A model generated the notes under the pieces. It searched no databases. It was given only the letters and a program-made list of their open reading frames with translations, and was not told the origin of the DNA. From an uncultured Sphingomonadaceae bacterium (lineage in GTDB: Bacteria; Pseudomonadota; Alphaproteobacteria; Sphingomonadales; Sphingomonadaceae), in the NCBI GenBank assembly GCA_947493955.1, contig CANLSQ010000001.1, positions 1,550,001-1,614,000 on the forward strand: a stretch of 64,000 nucleotides of DNA, in the 5' to 3' direction. Each line of letters opens with the position of its first letter. Positions within the stretch are counted from its first letter, which is position 1. Of the stretch, positions 8,995-16,656 are shown piece by piece. The position numbers and the translations under genes were made by a program.

Positions 8995-10221
8995 ATGACA
9001 TCGGCCCGAAAGCCGCAGTCCATATTGCTGTTCGTCGCGTTCATTGTGTTTATCGACATGATGGGAATCGGCTTGATACTTCCGGTCATGCCTTCGCTGA
9101 TCACCGATCTAACCGGCGCCTCCATTGACCGTGCTGCAGAAATTGGCGGTTGGTTGCTCTTTGCTTACGCAATGATGCAATTCCTGTTTGCTCCAGTGAT
9201 CGGCGGTTTGAGCGACCGTTTCGGCCGGCGACCTGTATTGCTGACAACATTATTCCTGCTGGGACTCGACTATGCGATCATGGCCTGGGCCCCTGATCTG
9301 GTCTGGCTATTCATCGGCCGGATCATTTCCGGTATCATGGGTGCGAGCTGGGCGGCAGCGAACAGCTGTGTGGCGGATGTTGCAAAGCCGGCAGAACGCG
9401 GAAAATTTTTCGGAATATTGGGCGGCGCAGGCGCTTTTGGTTTTGTCATCGGGCCGGGGCTTGGCGGAATTTTGGGTGAATATGGAGATCGCCTACCGTT
9501 TATTGCTGCATCGATATTAGCGCTTGTTGGCACGGCCATTGGCATCATGATTCTCAAAGAAACGCTGCCTCCGGAAAAACGCAGAAGCTTCTCTATTACG
9601 CGCGCCAATCCGTTGGGTAGCGTCATGCAAATGTCCAAAACACCGTTGGTAATCGGTTTTTTATCCACGATATTCGTACTCCAACTGGCTGCCCAGGCCC
9701 AGATTGCCGTATGGGCTTACTGGCTGATCGAACGATTCGACTGGAGCAAATTGGAAATTGGGTTCAGCGTAGCGCTGTTCGGAATATTGTTGGCCCTTGT
9801 CCAAGGTGTTTTAACCGGTCCCGTGATATTGCGCTTCGGAGAGAGACGGACGGCCTTAGTCAGCCTGATGTTCGGGATGCCCGCCTATCTCTGCTTCGCC
9901 TTCGCCCCGTCCAGCGGGTTCGTCTATCTTGGTATCGTTATTGGCGCCGCTAGCGGCTTCGCCTTTCCGGCCATGCAGCAGATGATGAGCACGCGTATTG
10001 AGGAGGATGCACAGGGCGAATTACAGGGTGCGATAGCAAGCATCATCAGCCTGACGTCAATTTTTGGTCCAGTAATGATGACTGGCATATTTGGCGCTTA
10101 TGCAGACAAACAGGGATTTTACTTTCCTGGCGCTCCTTTCATCGTTGGAACCGTTTTAATGGCGGTGTCGGTAATCATCTATGCGGTCACTGTTCGGCGT
10201 CATTATTCCGCAAGCAGCTGA
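8995..10221 (+). CDS. MFS transporter, TetA-like drug:H+ antiporter family
   Basis: A 408-residue, 12-helix major facilitator. The N-terminus (FIDMMGIGLILPVMPSLI) and the loop-2/3 motif GGLSDRFGRRPVL match the TCR/Tet branch. The motif-C region GPGLGGILGE in helix 5 marks it as an exporter. The substrate cannot be read from sequence, and many chromosomal homologues are not tetracycline pumps. ATG 8995 is chosen over a TTG at 8983. Its 3' end overlaps the convergent GDPD gene by 19 bases. No adjacent TetR regulator is present. Confidence 0.85.
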   Translation: MTSARKPQSILLFVAFIVFIDMMGIGLILPVMPSLITDLTGASIDRAAEIGGWLLFAYAMMQFLFAPVIGGLSDRFGRRPVLLTTLFLLGLDYAIMAWAPDLVWLFIGRIISGIMGASWAAANSCVADVAKPAERGKFFGILGGAGAFGFVIGPGLGGILGEYGDRLPFIAASILALVGTAIGIMILKETLPPEKRRSFSITRANPLGSVMQMSKTPLVIGFLSTIFVLQLAAQAQIAVWAYWLIERFDWSKLEIGFSVALFGILLALVQGVLTGPVILRFGERRTALVSLMFGMPAYLCFAFAPSSGFVYLGIVIGAASGFAFPAMQQMMSTRIEEDAQGELQGAIASIISLTSIFGPVMMTGIFGAYADKQGFYFPGAPFIVGTVLMAVSVIIYAVTVRRHYSASS

Positions 10222-11306
10222 TCAGCGGCCTGAGATGCCTCTCTCGGATTATCACTGAACAATCCATCAATGCCCGTCGCAAGAAAGGTATTTATTTCCG
10301 CCTTGATATCGCCGTTGGCGGATGCTGTATCGCCACCTTGAAACTCGGTGGGCAGAAATATATTTTCGATGCGGAACGTCCACGGATGCACCACAAGCCC
10401 TGCTTTGTGAGCGTCGGAAACAAGGCTGGTCGGATTTCCAAGACGCCCCGACATCTGGCGCGGAATCACAAGGTTTTTGGATGGTCCTATTCCATCGGCA
10501 TATTCGGCTATTTCCGCCAGACCATTGCTCGTCACCATGTCTGTGTAACGAATGCCCGGTAGATCAAAAGGGCCGCCCTGATCGGCGACCAACTGAACCA
10601 GACGAATGTCGGTCTTTGCATTGAGCGCCCGCAAGTTGCCAACTTCGAAAGACTGAATGAATACGGGATCATCAGCATCGGCAAAACCATATTGTTCGAG
10701 CAATGCGAGCATCGGTTCCCCATGCGCCAATCCAATAGCACTGAAATATGAAGGATGTTTGGTTTCAGGATAAACGCCAATCCGCTCGCCTGTTTTCGAC
10801 TCATGTGCCTTGAGCAGCTTTAGCACTTCTTCAAAAGTCGGAATTTCAAACTGACCATCATATTTCATGTTTTCAGGCCGCACCTCCGGCAACCGCTCTT
10901 TGGCGCGCAGAGTCTTCAACTCCGCCAGCGTGAAATCCTCAGTGAACCAACCAGTATAGTCTCTCCCGTCTATGGATTTCGTCGTTTTACGGGCCGCAAA
11001 TTCTGGCTTGTCAGCCACGTTTGTCGTTCCGCTTATTTCATTCTCATGCCTGGCAACCAGCACACCGTCTTTTGTCAGAACCAAATCGGGTTCGATAAAA
11101 TCAGCGCCGTAATCAATCCCGCGTTGATAGGCCTCCAACGTATGTTCCACTACGTTGCCGCTAGCGCCGCGATGCGCGATCACAATGGCTGGCTGACCTG
11201 ATAATGTCGGTGCAGGTTTGACTGACATGTCACTATTCTCCGATTGCGGACTGCATGCACTCACGATGACCAACAGCAAAAGCGGTAAAAAGATACGTCC
11301 AAACAT
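10203..11306 (-). CDS. Glycerophosphodiester phosphodiesterase, lipoprotein
   Basis: A 367-residue GlpQ-type GDPD. The lipobox VSAC near residue 18 puts it in the periplasm as a lipoprotein. Catalytic elements are IAHRGASG, the E-x-T-L-E-A-Y segment, FIEPDLVLTKDG and ARHE. It hydrolyses deacylated phospholipid head groups to glycerol-3-phosphate and an alcohol. ATG 11306 overlaps the upstream DUF427 stop as TGATG, so the genes are translationally coupled; a TTG three bases earlier is unlikely. It ends in a 19-base tail overlap with the MFS gene. Confidence 0.93.
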   Translation of the reverse strand: MFGRIFLPLLLLVIVSACSPQSENSDMSVKPAPTLSGQPAIVIAHRGASGNVVEHTLEAYQRGIDYGADFIEPDLVLTKDGVLVARHENEISGTTNVADKPEFAARKTTKSIDGRDYTGWFTEDFTLAELKTLRAKERLPEVRPENMKYDGQFEIPTFEEVLKLLKAHESKTGERIGVYPETKHPSYFSAIGLAHGEPMLALLEQYGFADADDPVFIQSFEVGNLRALNAKTDIRLVQLVADQGGPFDLPGIRYTDMVTSNGLAEIAEYADGIGPSKNLVIPRQMSGRLGNPTSLVSDAHKAGLVVHPWTFRIENIFLPTEFQGGDTASANGDIKAEINTFLATGIDGLFSDNPREASQAADQLLAE

Positions 11307-11590
11307 CAAAGGGATACTTCCACGCCCTTCCAGAAAGCAATTCGGTCCTTGATCTCGCTCGCGGCCTCTTTTGGTTCCGGATAATACCAGGCAGCATCGG
11401 GATTCGTTTCAGCATCGACCACCAAAGAATGGTAAGAAGCGGTGCCTTTCCAAGGACAAAAACTGGTCGTGTAGCTGTCTGTCAGCATATCCGCCTTTAC
11501 AGCGCCCCGCGGAAAATAATGGTTGCCTTCAACCACCACGGTATCATCGCTTTCGGCGATTACTGCTCCATTCCATTTTGCCGTAACCAT
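11306..11590 (-). CDS. DUF427 domain-containing protein
   Basis: A 94-residue protein covering one DUF427 domain (PF04248). The family core is visible: KWNGAVIAES near the start, then FCPWKGTASYHSL (residues about 48-60) and AWYYPEP. The biochemical function is unknown. ATG 11590 is preceded by GGAGAGCAAG. It overlaps the upstream hydrolase gene by 31 bases and touches the GDPD start (TGATG), so it belongs to the ArsC-like/YdjM-like/DUF427/GDPD string. Confidence 0.85.
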   Translation of the reverse strand: MVTAKWNGAVIAESDDTVVVEGNHYFPRGAVKADMLTDSYTTSFCPWKGTASYHSLVVDAETNPDAAWYYPEPKEAASEIKDRIAFWKGVEVSL

Positions 11591-12111
11591 CTTGCTCTCC
11601 ATTGCTTCAAACCCAGGACCATAGTCACCAGAACAACCAGCGGCATCCATATCCATATAGCTTCCGACTGTAACACTTTCATGCCACGTGCGGAGATAAA
11701 ATCCGATATGCCGATAGGTGACACTGCGATAGGAGTCATAGGCGCAAAATGGCGGGTTTCATCCCACGGCCAGAACAAAGCCGCACCCAATCCGCCATTT
11801 GTCAGGGTATCTAACAACCCGTGTGACGCCATCGCGATAAACAGGAAAAAACCTGCCAGAAAATAGCGCTGTGGGCGGATTAGCACGACCGCCAATAGAG
11901 CCAAAGCGGCGGCGAAAGCCATCGAATGGGTTGCTCCCCGATGCCCCCAGTTATCGGCATAATCGATCCCGAAACCAAAGCCTATGACATCCGCATCGGG
12001 CAGCATCGCAAAAACGATACCCGTCACGATTACCGGAGCTGACAGGCGACTGCGACCCAGCAACAACGCCCCGGCAATCGGAACGGCCGCGTGGGTCATT
12101 ATGGTTGGCAT
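11560..12111 (-). CDS. YdjM-like metal-dependent hydrolase, membrane
   Basis: A 183-residue membrane protein of the YdjM/DUF457 family (COG1988). Family histidines and aspartates are in place: MTHAAV at the start, LPDADVIGF near residue 37, WGHRGATHS near 55-63 and SHGLLDTLTNGG near 95. About four hydrophobic helices are present. Homologues are called metal-dependent hydrolases by motif only, and no substrate is established. It starts 10 bases after the ArsC-like gene, so they are very likely one operon. Confidence 0.85.
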   Translation of the reverse strand: MPTIMTHAAVPIAGALLLGRSRLSAPVIVTGIVFAMLPDADVIGFGFGIDYADNWGHRGATHSMAFAAALALLAVVLIRPQRYFLAGFFLFIAMASHGLLDTLTNGGLGAALFWPWDETRHFAPMTPIAVSPIGISDFISARGMKVLQSEAIWIWMPLVVLVTMVLGLKQWRARWLRQNGMEQ

Positions 12112-12121
12112 CGAATATGCT

Positions 12122-12490
12122 CTAGCTGTTACGCGCTGTCAGGCCTGCTGCCTCGTAATCTGCGGCTTTAAAACCGACAACTAGTTCGTCACCATGCTCC
12201 AGAACCGGGCGTTTAATCATGCTGGGGTTTTCCGCCATCAGCATTATCGCGCTGTTCTCGTCGATATTTTCCTTCATCATGTCAGGAAGCTTCTTGAAGG
12301 TGGTACCACGCTTGTTGAGCAGCGGCTCCCACCCCACCTGCATCACCCATAGTTCCAGCATATCCTTGGTAATACCGGATTTCTTGTAGTCATGAAAAAC
12401 GTAATTGATACCGTTTTTCTCCATCCAGTTGCGTGCCTTTTTGATCGTGTCGCAATTGGAAATCCCGTACATTTTGGTCTCGTTACTCAT
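12122..12490 (-). CDS. ArsC/Spx-family reductase (YffB-like)
   Basis: A 122-residue thioredoxin-fold protein. It starts MYGISNCDTIKKA after a few residues, with the single N-terminal cysteine of the YffB/ArsC group, then LLNKRGTTFKKL, MKENP-like middle segments and MIKRPVLE near residue 95. These are typical of the TIGR01617 family. True arsenate reduction is unproven, and no ars genes are nearby. I use ATG 12490, with AGGGTGAT upstream, rather than the GTG or ATG a few codons earlier. It heads the four-gene string that ends with GDPD. Confidence 0.85.
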   Translation of the reverse strand: MSNETKMYGISNCDTIKKARNWMEKNGINYVFHDYKKSGITKDMLELWVMQVGWEPLLNKRGTTFKKLPDMMKENIDENSAIMLMAENPSMIKRPVLEHGDELVVGFKAADYEAAGLTARNS

Positions 12491-12500
12491 AATCATCACC

Positions 12501-12686
12501 CTATTTTTTCTGCGCAGCCAACCAGAGACAAATGTCGCTCACGGGACACCGGTCGCATTTCGGACTCCGGGATGTGCAGATTTTCTTGCCAATCTGAATA
12601 AGCCAGAAATGTCCATCTTGCAAAGCCCAATCGGGGTTTCGTTCTTCTAATTGTCGCGCTGTTCTGTTGGCGACCTGCGCATCGGT
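12501..12686 (-). pseudogene. Remnant of an endonuclease III/MutY-like gene (3' end only)
   Basis: A minus-strand frame runs for 61 codons between TGA (12689-12687) and TAG 12501. It encodes a stretch ending in a C-x6-C-x2-C-x5-C iron-sulfur loop (CTSRSPKCDRCPVSDIC), preceded by HFWLIQIGKK. That loop is diagnostic for the C-terminus of Nth/MutY glycosylases. There is no HhH motif, catalytic lysine or credible start, so only the tail of a former gene survives. An intact Nth-type gene lies at 13668-14426 on the same strand. Confidence 0.6.
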
Positions 12687-12781
12687 TCATCCATTACGAT
12701 TGGAAAAGCGGTCGGAACGTAAAGAAGGACAAATATGATCATCCGGAGCTTTCTAACGTTTCAGAAGCACTTTCCGGAACC

Positions 12782-13249
12782 CTATTTCTCCGGCTTTATG
12801 TCGAAATGCAGCACATCCTCGCGGGTGCCAAGACCCGTGTAAAGCGTGATAGCGGGGTCATCACCATGATCTGCCTGAACAAACACAACCCATGCCCCTC
12901 GTTCCACCGCGATTTCACGCAAGGCATCAATCAATCGCGTCGCGACATGCTGCCGACGATATCTTTCCAGCACCGCCACGTCATAGAGATATATTTCGGA
13001 TCGCTCCTGCTCGAGCTTTTGAATTTCATAGGCGGCAATCCCGCCTACCACCCTATCATCAACAAGCGCGACCAAGCCGATGAAATGATCAAGGGTCAGC
13101 AACTTTTCCAAATAATCCTTGCTGGAAGCCTTGGGATCATATGTTGCTTTGTCTTCGAACCCCTGGCCAAAAACGTAAAGTAGTTCGCGGGCAAGCTCTG
13201 TATCTGCAGGAGCCAATTGCCGGATGACGGCTGGGGAAGGGTTATCCAT
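12782..13249 (-). CDS. AAC(3)-I-like aminoglycoside N-acetyltransferase (GNAT)
   Basis: A 155-residue GNAT protein with strong resemblance to AAC(3)-I (gentamicin/fortimicin 3-N-acetyltransferase): FGQGFEDKATY near the start, SEIYLYDVAV (about 86-95), the acetyl-CoA loop RRQHVATRLI, VFVQADHGDDPA and the terminal VLHFDI. The family transfers acetyl from acetyl-CoA to the 3-amino group of deoxystreptamine. Whether this copy confers resistance is untested. ATG 13249 overlaps the ypeA stop as TGATG. The context is an ordinary chromosomal gene string, with no integron or transposon signs. Confidence 0.88.
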   Translation of the reverse strand: MDNPSPAVIRQLAPADTELARELLYVFGQGFEDKATYDPKASSKDYLEKLLTLDHFIGLVALVDDRVVGGIAAYEIQKLEQERSEIYLYDVAVLERYRRQHVATRLIDALREIAVERGAWVVFVQADHGDDPAITLYTGLGTREDVLHFDIKPEK

Positions 13250-13671
13250 CAATCAAGCCTCCGTCCGATCGTGACAACCGGTTGCACCTCATATCCCAGC
13301 GCTTTGTAAAACCCGATAGCCTGTTCATTATCGTCCCGCACCATCAGCTGGATTTTTGGTGCATCGCGTTCACTCAGCCACTGCTCGGCTGCCGCCATAA
13401 TCATCCGTCCCAATCCCTTCCGCCTGTCATCCGCCAAAACACCGAGATAATAGACCCAGCCGCGATGGCCATCGTCACCGACCATGACAGTTGCCAACAG
13501 TTTTCCGTCCTCCTCGAGGCACAGGATATCAGATGTTGCACCATCAATAGCGCGTTTGAAATCGGCATCAGCATTATTCCATGGACGGGTCAGGCCGCAG
13601 GCTTCCCAAAGCGATAGCACCGCGTCACGATCATCCGCCCCGGCCCGGCGTGTTGGAGGATGGATATTCAA
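13249..13671 (-). CDS. ypeA: GNAT acetyltransferase, YpeA-like
   Basis: A 140-residue GNAT protein matching YpeA in length and in landmarks: LWEACGLTRPWN near residue 20, GDDGHRGWVYYLGV near 65, the acetyl-CoA loop RRKGLGR and DNEQAIGFYKALGYE. The substrate is unknown. The best start is TTG 13671, which gives the family length; the frame extends upstream only into the 3' end of the endonuclease gene. Start and upstream stop overlap (TTGA), and its stop overlaps the AAC(3)-like ATG (TGATG), so three genes are tightly coupled. Confidence 0.85.
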   Translation of the reverse strand: MNIHPPTRRAGADDRDAVLSLWEACGLTRPWNNADADFKRAIDGATSDILCLEEDGKLLATVMVGDDGHRGWVYYLGVLADDRRKGLGRMIMAAAEQWLSERDAPKIQLMVRDDNEQAIGFYKALGYEVQPVVTIGRRLD

Positions 13672-14426
13672 GGTGCCTGCTTTCCGGAAGCCTGTCCTGT
13701 CTGACAATCGCCGCGCACCGGACAGTTCGCACAATCGGGACTGGAAGGTCGACAATGGGTCTGGCCCAGCTTTTTGACCAGCAGATGATGCTCGTCAATA
13801 TCCGCTGCCGACCAGCCGGGCGGCAGAACCGGCATCAGGACATCAAAGCTGCGCGTCGTATCAGCTTTGGGCGGTACCAGACCCATGCGCTGGATGACCC
13901 GGCGATGATGCGTGTCGATAACCAGCGCCTTGCGCTTCAGCGTGCTGTTGCTCATCACGCCCGCACTTATCTTGCGCGCAACGCCGGGTAAGGATTCCAG
14001 CCATATCATGGCTTCTGCGGTTGTCATATCCGTCAGATGAGACAGATTGGCGGCCCCGCATCGGCTAGTGATTTCAGACAGGCAATCCTTTAGCCGACTT
14101 GCCGAAAGGTCAGGAAAAGTCTGATTTGCGAGATAGTCCGTCAGCGTTTCCAGCGGCAGCCCTGCAACCGCCTCCCAACTGCTGAAATCAGCCAATAAAC
14201 GATCTGTCGAGGCGTTGGATATTGCGGTTTTCGATCGCGCGCCGATCACGCCCTGCACCAGCGTCCAAACCGGATCGCGGCGTTTGTCCGCCGGTCGCAC
14301 AATTCGTCCGAACTGGGCAATGAGTCGCCGCTGAACACAGCATAACGTGTCGGTTCGGGTGTCGGTTCCAAGAGACAGTTGCATCACCGGAACATGCGTT
14401 GCCAGTTTGTGAGAGGCAAGGCTCAT
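13668..14426 (-). CDS. Endonuclease III-like DNA glycosylase (HhH-GPD, 4Fe-4S)
   Basis: A 252-residue base-excision repair glycosylase. The helix-hairpin-helix LPGVARKISAG carries the catalytic lysine, the catalytic aspartate is in VIDTHHRR, and the C-terminus has the C-x6-C-x2-C-x5-C cluster loop (HCRPSSPDCANC...). Having both K and D predicts a bifunctional glycosylase/AP-lyase acting on oxidised pyrimidines. It is longer than canonical Nth (about 211) and divergent at the N-terminus, so it is probably a side branch rather than the main Nth. GGGAGA sits just before the ATG. ypeA overlaps its stop. Confidence 0.88.
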   Translation of the reverse strand: MSLASHKLATHVPVMQLSLGTDTRTDTLCCVQRRLIAQFGRIVRPADKRRDPVWTLVQGVIGARSKTAISNASTDRLLADFSSWEAVAGLPLETLTDYLANQTFPDLSASRLKDCLSEITSRCGAANLSHLTDMTTAEAMIWLESLPGVARKISAGVMSNSTLKRKALVIDTHHRRVIQRMGLVPPKADTTRSFDVLMPVLPPGWSAADIDEHHLLVKKLGQTHCRPSSPDCANCPVRGDCQTGQASGKQAP

Positions 14427-14438
14427 TCTCCCGGCCGT

Positions 14439-14834
14439 CTAAGCTGAGGCTGTGTCCACATAGGTTACGAAACTCATTTTATTGCCATCAGGATCACGCG
14501 CATAACCCCCGTAAAATTCTGGACCATAGATGGGACGCGGGCCCGGCGCACCTTCATCACTGCCGCCATGTGCGAGCGCCGCCCTATGCGCCCTGTCCAC
14601 TGTGTCAGCGCTATCAGCATAGAGACCCGCCGTATGGCCATTGCCGCAAGCGGGTGGCTCCCCATTTTGGGGTTTCGAAACCCAGATTCGGAAACCGCTG
14701 GGCATTTTATAACAAAATGTCATGCCAGGATAATCCGCTTCCAGAGTTGCACCAAGAACCGGCATCACGGCGTCATAATATACATGCGATCGTTCAAGAT
14801 CGCTGCTGCCCAGCGTTATATATTCATTGGTCAT
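14439..14834 (-). CDS. VOC family (glyoxalase-like) protein
   Basis: A 131-residue vicinal-oxygen-chelate protein with two beta-alpha-beta-beta-beta modules. It contains YITLGSSDLERSHVYYDAVM at the N-terminus and FYGGYARDPDGNKMSF near the C-terminus; the latter matches the glyoxalase metal-site region. The reaction is not predictable. GGAGGAGG lies 8 bases before ATG 14834, which decides the start over an upstream GTG. It ends 12 bases before the endonuclease III-like gene and probably heads that four-gene unit. Confidence 0.85.
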   Translation of the reverse strand: MTNEYITLGSSDLERSHVYYDAVMPVLGATLEADYPGMTFCYKMPSGFRIWVSKPQNGEPPACGNGHTAGLYADSADTVDRAHRAALAHGGSDEGAPGPRPIYGPEFYGGYARDPDGNKMSFVTYVDTASA

Positions 14835-14913
14835 CCGATCATCCTCCTCCGCCACGGAAAATACATTCTCTGTACCTGCATTCTATATCACGCCGGTCCC
14901 GTGTTTTCCCAGA

Positions 14914-15921
14914 TCAAATGTCGACGATAATCTTGCCGAAATGCGCGCCTGATTCCTGATGCCGGAAAGCATCGGCCAGGTCCGCCAGCGGAAAATGCTT
15001 GTCGAGCACTGGCTTGATTCCATTGGCCTCAATCGCGGCAATCATATCGATCTGCTGCGCGCGGCTGCCGACCGTCAGGCCCTGCACGCGAAGGTTTTTA
15101 GCCATGAGCAAGCCGGTCTGAACCGGTCCCGCAAAACCGGTCAACACGCCGATCAATCCGATATGGCCTCCAATGCGAGTCGCCATCATCGACTGGTCGA
15201 GCGTCCCAGGCCCGCCAATTTCGACCACGCAATCCACACCCTTGCCGCCGGTCAGCTCCAGCACTTTTGGTCCCCAGGCCTCTACTTCCTTGTAATTGAT
15301 CAGATGATCGGCGCCCAAGTCTTTGAGCCGCGACAGTTTTTCGTTGGATGAAGAAGTCGCGATCACCGTCGCTCCCGCTGCCTTGGCAAATTGCAGTGCA
15401 AAGATGGACACGCCGCCCGTGCCCTGCACAAGCACTGTGTCTCCGGGCTTCACACAACCATCGACGAATAACGCACGCCAGGCGGTCAGGCCCGCACAGG
15501 TCAGCGTTGCCGCTTCGGCTGCGCTATAGCCCTTGGGCGCGTGGGTCCATGATGTCGTAGGTCCGACGGCCTGTTCCACTGCATAGCCGTCAATCCCGTC
15601 TCCGGGCACACGCTGAAACCCGCCTTCCGGTGGCGGGCCATCAATCCAGTCGGGGAAGAAGGTAGAAACCACTGCATCGCCGACTTTAAACTCGGTGACG
15701 CCCTCGCCCACTGCCGTGACCTCGCCAGCCCCGTCCGACATCGGAATGCGGTTCTCTGCGGTCGGCAGCATGCCTTTGACCACCGCATAGTCATGATAGT
15801 TAAGCGATGATGCGCGCAACCGCACCGCAATTTCACCCGGACCCGAAGCGGCAGGATCTGGAAGATCAACCAGTTTGAGATTGTCGAGCGAGGCGGGGGC
15901 TGCGAGTTGAATGGCTTTCAT
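14914..15921 (-). CDS. Zinc-type alcohol dehydrogenase family protein (MDR)
   Basis: A 335-residue medium-chain dehydrogenase/reductase. The GroES-like N-terminal domain has SSLNYHDYAVVKG and PMSDGAGEVTAVGEGV. The Rossmann motif is VLVQGTGGVSIFALQFAKAAGA near residue 165. The usual catalytic zinc cysteine is replaced in LNYHDY, and no four-cysteine structural zinc loop is seen, so this is a quinone-oxidoreductase/zinc-independent-like branch. The likely cofactor is NADP(H); the substrate is unknown. ATG 15921 is preceded by AGGAGAG. It ends 79 bases before the VOC gene. Confidence 0.88.
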   Translation of the reverse strand: MKAIQLAAPASLDNLKLVDLPDPAASGPGEIAVRLRASSLNYHDYAVVKGMLPTAENRIPMSDGAGEVTAVGEGVTEFKVGDAVVSTFFPDWIDGPPPEGGFQRVPGDGIDGYAVEQAVGPTTSWTHAPKGYSAAEAATLTCAGLTAWRALFVDGCVKPGDTVLVQGTGGVSIFALQFAKAAGATVIATSSSNEKLSRLKDLGADHLINYKEVEAWGPKVLELTGGKGVDCVVEIGGPGTLDQSMMATRIGGHIGLIGVLTGFAGPVQTGLLMAKNLRVQGLTVGSRAQQIDMIAAIEANGIKPVLDKHFPLADLADAFRHQESGAHFGKIIVDI

Positions 15922-15963
15922 GGTGTTCTCTCCTGCAATGTTCATATTTTCCGTTATGAGTGG

Positions 15964-16551
15964 TTAGTTATTTTGGTTCTTGATCACTTGCTGCCGAACA
16001 AATTCTTCGACTGTCATTCCGGCTCTTTCGGCCCCATCTAGAAGCTCATGATCAAATGCCAGATCAAGATCGTCTTGGCCTTTTGGTTCTGGCAACCAAA
16101 GTGAACTTGAACGGTACGGAAGTTTGCGAGCTTGTCGCAATTCATATTCACTTTGTTCCCAATCGCCTCTGATATTGGCAAGCCAGTAATTACAATAATA
16201 TCTGAGGTATTTGGCTTTGTTTGATGTCTTGCCTTGCAGTTCACTTCTGATGATCGCAAACTCATTTTGTGCTTGCGTCAACTTCTCTTGCAGAACAAGC
16301 ATTGTTGCGATTTCGGCTCGACCATATTTAGACATTGGCGCATTTCGGCCGCGGATCAGACGAGACAGTTTGTCTGTCTCCTTTATCGCAGCAATTGCCC
16401 CTTCTGGGTCGTTCCTCTCTTTCGCCTCAATAACTTGCCAAGCCCGATAAGCGATAAACGGGACCAACGGAACAAAGAGAATAATCAATGCCAAAAGCCG
16501 CAACCATTTGGGTCTTTGGGGAGAACCGTCCTTGGGCTTATCGTTTCTCAT
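15964..16551 (-). CDS. Hypothetical protein with one TM helix
   Basis: Not recognised. It is 195 residues long: a short basic N-terminus, one hydrophobic helix (about residues 17-37, LLALIILFVPLVPFIAY), then a charged helical region that may be coiled or TPR-like (residues 45-130). It ends with an E-E-F-V-R-Q-Q-rich segment. Codon use and base content look more AT-rich than neighbours. I use ATG 16551; a GTG two codons earlier is possible. It stands between guaA and the alcohol dehydrogenase. Confidence 0.6.
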   Translation of the reverse strand: MRNDKPKDGSPQRPKWLRLLALIILFVPLVPFIAYRAWQVIEAKERNDPEGAIAAIKETDKLSRLIRGRNAPMSKYGRAEIATMLVLQEKLTQAQNEFAIIRSELQGKTSNKAKYLRYYCNYWLANIRGDWEQSEYELRQARKLPYRSSSLWLPEPKGQDDLDLAFDHELLDGAERAGMTVEEFVRQQVIKNQNN

Positions 16552-16625
16552 TTGCACTCTACATAAATCAAACGAACGCCTGGTGATAACTGCTGCAGCC
16601 GCTTGCAGCGCGAAATATATCCTAA

Positions 16626-16644
16626 GAATATCCTCTGGATATTC
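16626..16644. repeat. Perfect hairpin downstream of guaA
   Basis: GAATATCC (16626-16633) and GGATATTC (16637-16644) pair perfectly around a 3-base loop, 12 bases past the guaA stop. There is no T-run on the guaA strand, so this is either a weak terminator or a protein site. A near copy of the left arm (ATATATCC) lies just upstream. Confidence 0.4.
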
Positions 16645-16656
16645 ATTTAACTGAAA

